NCBI RefSeq assembly: GCF_030063475.1
Contig: NZ_JASIRT010000038.1
Span: forward strand, 1-46,227
Length of the DNA stretch: 46,227 bases
Direction: 5' to 3'
DNA from: Roseomonas sp. E05
GTDB lineage: Bacteria > Pseudomonadota > Alphaproteobacteria > Acetobacterales > Acetobacteraceae
Position 1 is the stretch's first letter. Each line of letters opens with the position of its first letter. The notes under the pieces are model-generated. The model was not told the DNA's origin. It made no database searches and saw only the letters and a list, made by a program, of their open reading frames with translations. Made by a program: the position numbers and the translations under genes. Of this stretch, positions 43,739 through 46,227 are shown piece after piece.

Positions 43739-45276
43739 CACGACAGCATCCCCTCCAGCCGCGCCATCCCCTCGCTGATCTCCGCCTCCAGCCGGCGCAA
43801 CTCGGACAGAATCTCGCGCGGGCTGCGGTGTGCCACCTCTTCCCGTACCACCTCTTTGTAGCGGTTGAGCGAAAGATCATAGCCCGCGGCGGCGATATCT
43901 TCGCGCGGCACACAGAAGCTTTGCGCCGTGCGCGGGCGGTTCCGCTCCTCCCTCGCGCGCTGGCGCCAGCGGGAAAGAGCATCGGGCAGGTTGTTCCTAG
44001 TGTGCTCCTCCGGCACCAGGGCCTCCGCCGGGGCGGGGCCGAGCTTCGCCTCGGGCAACAGGGGCGTGCGCTTGTCGTCCAGGCTCCAGCCATCGGCCTG
44101 CATGTCGTAGAACCACACCGGGTCCGTGCCGCCGCTGTCCGTGCGGGTGAAGAACAGGATGCCGCAGGAGACGCCGGCATAGGGGCGGAACACGCCGGAG
44201 GGCAGGCTCACCACGCCCTCCAGCCTGTGGTCCTCCACCAGCATGCGGCGCAGTTCCTTGTGCGCCTTGGAGGAGCCGAAGAGCACGCCATCCGGCACGA
44301 TCACCGCCGCGCGCCCGCCCGGCTTCAGCAGGCGCAGGAAGAGGGCGAGGAAGAGCAGCTCCGTCTTGCGCGTCCGGACGATGGCGGTCAGGTCCTTGGC
44401 CACCGTCTCGGCATCCAGGCTGCCGGCGAAGGGCGGGTTGGCCAACACCAGCGTGTAGCGCTCGGCATCCTCCGCATGGTCCTGCGCCAGGCTGTCGCGG
44501 TAGCGCACATCGGGGTTCTCCACCCCGTGCAGCAGCATGTTCATGCTGCCGATGCGCAGCATGGTGGCGTCGAAGTCGAAGCCGTGGAACATGTGGTGGT
44601 GGAAGTGCTCGCGCGCCGCATCCTCCAGCAGGGCCTCGGCGTGGTGGCGCTGCACATGCTCCTGCGCGGCGACGAGGAAGCCGCAGGTGCCGCTGGCCGG
44701 GTCCACGATGATGTCCTGCGGCACCGGCGCCGTCATTTCCACCATGAGCTGGATGATGTGGCGCGGCGTGCGGAACTGCCCATTCTGCCCGGCGGTCGCG
44801 ATCTTGCCGAGCATGTATTCGTAGATGTCGCCCTTGGTGTCCGTCTCCTCCATCGGCACCGCCTCCAGCATGTCCACCACACGGGAGAGCAGGGCCGGGG
44901 TCGGGATGGTGAAGCGGGCGTCGCGCATGTGGTGGGAATAGGTGGAGCCATCGCCCCCCAGCGTGCGCAGGAAGGGGAAGACATGCTCGCCCACCACGGC
45001 GAACATCTCGGGCGCGGCGAAGTGGCGGAAGCGGGACCAGCGAAGATCCTCATAGGGCCGGCCCTTGGGGTCGGTGCCCTCGGGGAAGAGGCGGCGGGCC
45101 ATGGGGCGGCGCAGCCGGGCGGCCTTGCGCTCCTCCAGCGTGTGCAGTTCGTCCAGCCGGCGGATGAAGAGCAGGTAGGTGATCTGCTCGATGACCTCGA
45201 GCGGGTTGGAGATGCCGCCCGTCCAGAAGCTGTCCCAGATGCGGTCGATCTGGCTGCGAAGTTCGCCGGTTACCAT
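43738..45276 (-). CDS. hsdM: Type I DNA methyltransferase subunit M
   Basis: A 512-residue N6-adenine methyltransferase. An HsdM N-terminal domain (ELRSQIDRIWDSFWTGGISN) precedes the SAM-binding motif I DPASGTCGF (192-200) and the catalytic NPPF (280-283, in LVLANPPFAGS). The C-terminal region, AGYDLSLNRYKEVVREEVAH, contacts HsdS. It methylates the host target and supplies two M subunits to the R2M2S complex. ATG 45276 is preferred to 45324 because AGGGA sits just upstream and the family N-terminus begins there. It is the first gene of the defence operon. Confidence 0.95.
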   Translation of the reverse strand: MVTGELRSQIDRIWDSFWTGGISNPLEVIEQITYLLFIRRLDELHTLEERKAARLRRPMARRLFPEGTDPKGRPYEDLRWSRFRHFAAPEMFAVVGEHVFPFLRTLGGDGSTYSHHMRDARFTIPTPALLSRVVDMLEAVPMEETDTKGDIYEYMLGKIATAGQNGQFRTPRHIIQLMVEMTAPVPQDIIVDPASGTCGFLVAAQEHVQRHHAEALLEDAAREHFHHHMFHGFDFDATMLRIGSMNMLLHGVENPDVRYRDSLAQDHAEDAERYTLVLANPPFAGSLDAETVAKDLTAIVRTRKTELLFLALFLRLLKPGGRAAVIVPDGVLFGSSKAHKELRRMLVEDHRLEGVVSLPSGVFRPYAGVSCGILFFTRTDSGGTDPVWFYDMQADGWSLDDKRTPLLPEAKLGPAPAEALVPEEHTRNNLPDALSRWRQRAREERNRPRTAQSFCVPREDIAAAGYDLSLNRYKEVVREEVAHRSPREILSELRRLEAEISEGMARLEGMLS

Positions 45277-45756
45277 CGAAGTCCCTGTCTCCTGTCGGAG
45301 CGCAGGAAGAACCGCCCCGACCATCAGAAGACAAGGATATTGCTAGGCAAGAAGGGCCTTGGCTAGCGCAACTGACGCGTTCGCCATCGGCCAAAAGGCT
45401 TAGGCGGAGTTCCGGAGGACCACGCTGGAGTGGGCCGAAACGATGAGTCCTCGCCTCGGAGGCAACTCATGACGGCCCGTCGTCGATAGGATGTTCGGGC
45501 CGTGCCGATTCGCCTCCCCTTAGGGGATGCAAACATCGGGCAGTACGCGCCAAACGTAAGCTGTTGATTTTCCATGCCTGGAGACCTTGGGACTAAACCG
45601 GCCAAGTCCCCAGGTCCGGAGAGATTCCGCCGTTCAGAGAGAGAATTCAGCTCCTCTCCCGCCCTGGCACTCCCAAGGTCCTCGCGCGAACCCAGGCGGA
45701 ATCTGCGGTTCCAGGCGCCCTCGGCGCAGCCGGAGAGCGAGTTCTCAAGAAGGAAA
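45277..45756. other. Gap between hsdM and the tRNA gene
   Basis: About 480 bp with no gene I can support. It must hold the hsd promoter on the minus strand, but no strong -35/-10 pair stands out. Weak stems (for example CCTC-GCCTC-GGAGG near 45449-45463) are present without further support. Confidence 0.4.
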
Positions 45757-46059
45757 TGGTGTCCGCGGCGGGATTCGAACCCACGACCCCAGGATTCATA
45801 CCACTTCGGCTTTCGCCGCCGCCTGTCTGGGCGTTTGTGGTCTGGACTGTCCCTTCACCTTAGGCCGAAGCCGTTAGGTGCCACCCGTCCAGTCTCTACA
45901 CCTTCCCAGGCTTAGGCCTGGACTTGGCTCGGGATTGGCAGGGCACAATGGCCTGAGCTTTCCCCGACTTTGAGTGGATCCATCGCGCCGTTTCCGAGCG
46001 CGACGCCCAGTTAAAAATTACAAGGAATCCTGTGCTCTATCCTGCTGAGCTACGCGGAC
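45757..46059 (-). tRNA. tRNA-Arg(CCU), split by a group I intron
   Basis: The 5' exon (46059-46023, 37 nt) starts GTCCGCGTAGCTCAGCAGG and ends in the anticodon bases ...TTCCT. The 3' exon (45796-45757, 40 nt) starts AATCCTGGGG and includes the T-loop GTTCGAATC and an encoded CCA. Joined, they give a 77-nt cloverleaf: acceptor GTCCGCG/CGCGGAC, D stem GCTC/GAGC, anticodon stem CAGGA/TCCTG with loop TTCCTAA (anticodon CCT), and T stem GTGGG/CCCGC. The 226-nt insert lies between anticodon base 36 and base 37. A TATGCT -10-like box lies about 22 bp upstream. Confidence 0.95.
45797..46022 (-). ncRNA. Group I intron (IC3-like) in tRNA-Arg(CCU)
   Basis: A 226-nt self-splicing intron with no ORF. The 5' splice follows U and the intron ends in G, as group I requires. 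Core elements are visible: AATCCCGAGCCAAG (45936-45923), close to the P4/Q consensus; GTAGAGACTGGACGG (45899-45885) as R; and AAGGGACAGTCC (45855-45844) as S. P7 forms from GACTG (45894-45890) and CAGTC (45849-45845), with a P8 arm CACCT/AGGTG carrying a GGC-TTCG-GCC hairpin. A CCAGGC-CTAA-GCCTGG hairpin fits P6, and a CGGC-GAAA-GCCG hairpin fits a P9-type arm. GGGAA (45964-45960) could pair with the exon end TTCCT as P1. Confidence 0.92.
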
Positions 46060-46127
46060 GCTCGTAGCAGAAAAGCATATAGCATACTCCGATGGGAAGG
46101 GAAATGCCCTAGGCGGTGGTGACGATT

Positions 46128-46227
46128 TCAGCGGAGTAGGATGGCGATTGAGGCGAGCAGAACGAAGCCGCGGAAGTTGGCGAGGAGCTTGTCGTAGCGG
46201 GTTGCGACGCGACGGAACTGCTTGAGG
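46128..46227 (-). CDS. IS5-family transposase C-terminal fragment (window edge)
   Basis: The minus strand at the right edge reads LKQFRRVATRYDKLLANFRG, then FVLLASIAILLR and a stop. The RRVATRYDK motif followed by a short hydrophobic tail is the usual ending of IS5-family transposases (IS427/IS1031-like). The rest lies outside the window, so family and integrity are judged on about 32 residues only. The IS end should fall in 46087-46127. Confidence 0.7.
   Translation of the reverse strand, partial: LKQFRRVATRYDKLLANFRGFVLLASIAILLR

Noticed and set aside
45440-45480. GAAAC-GATGAGTCC segment near the tRNA, checked as a small ribozyme
   Set aside because: It lacks the CUGANGA core and the paired GAAA arrangement of a hammerhead; only a weak stem remains.
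1-46227. CRISPR array or rRNA genes
   Set aside because: No regularly spaced short direct repeats and no rRNA-like sequence were seen anywhere in the window.

Overview
This is a GC-rich accessory region, most likely from an alphaproteobacterium and plausibly Rhodospirillales/Acetobacteraceae. The evidence is an alphaproteobacterial-type SOS box (GTTC-N7-GTTC) in front of an imuA-imuB-dnaE2 mutagenesis operon, the pervasive G/C third-position bias, and a tRNA-Arg(CCU) gene split by a group I intron of the kind known from alphaproteobacteria. The taxon is inferred; there is no rRNA or other marker in the window.

Layout. 1-2.9 kb is an insertion-sequence nest: the 5' end of one IS3-family element, then a second IS3-family (IS2-like) element split by an IS1111-type IS110 element. 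The IS110 element carries, downstream of its transposase, an RNA-like region whose two internal loops match both the element ends and the insertion site, i.e. a bridge RNA. 2.9-7.6 kb is an amino-acid uptake and oxidation locus: an IclR regulator divergent from a binding protein, ATPase, permease and FAD oxidoreductase. 7.8-14.2 kb is the SOS mutasome operon, with a small, translationally coupled 74-residue ORF between imuB and dnaE2. 14.6-20.4 kb holds a VOC-family gene whose stop codon is the target of an IS630 element, a frameshifted IS1182 element, a secreted and apparently membrane-anchored NUC-type nuclease, and a second kind of IS630 element. 20.6-24.2 kb contains a membrane protein, a possible RNase H-like (DUF429-like) protein, a NUDIX hydrolase and a VapBC toxin-antitoxin pair with an operator palindrome.

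24.3-38.1 kb is a prophage-like or integrative remnant. On the minus strand it reads: excisionase-type regulator, a small protein, a sigma-like factor, a DUF3987-type primase/helicase, a gap with TGCAACATT inverted repeats, a ParB-methyltransferase fusion, and the small and large terminase subunits. Capsid and portal genes are missing; an orphan Bug-type solute-binding gene and a divergent terminase tail lie where they would be expected. On the plus strand a DUF2924-recombinase-HTH module is present, but the large serine recombinase is interrupted by an IS630 copy apparently identical to the one at 19.3 kb, 15.2 kb away in the same orientation.

38.1-45.3 kb is a defence operon on the minus strand: hsdM-hsdS-hsdR (type I restriction-modification), followed 78 bp later by an EVE/PUA-like plus HNH nuclease that looks like a modification-dependent restriction enzyme. 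The window ends with the intron-split tRNA-Arg(CCU) gene and the tail of an IS5-family transposase. Overall, an IS-rich region joins chromosomal functions (SOS mutagenesis, amino-acid use) to a decayed prophage and a defence cassette.
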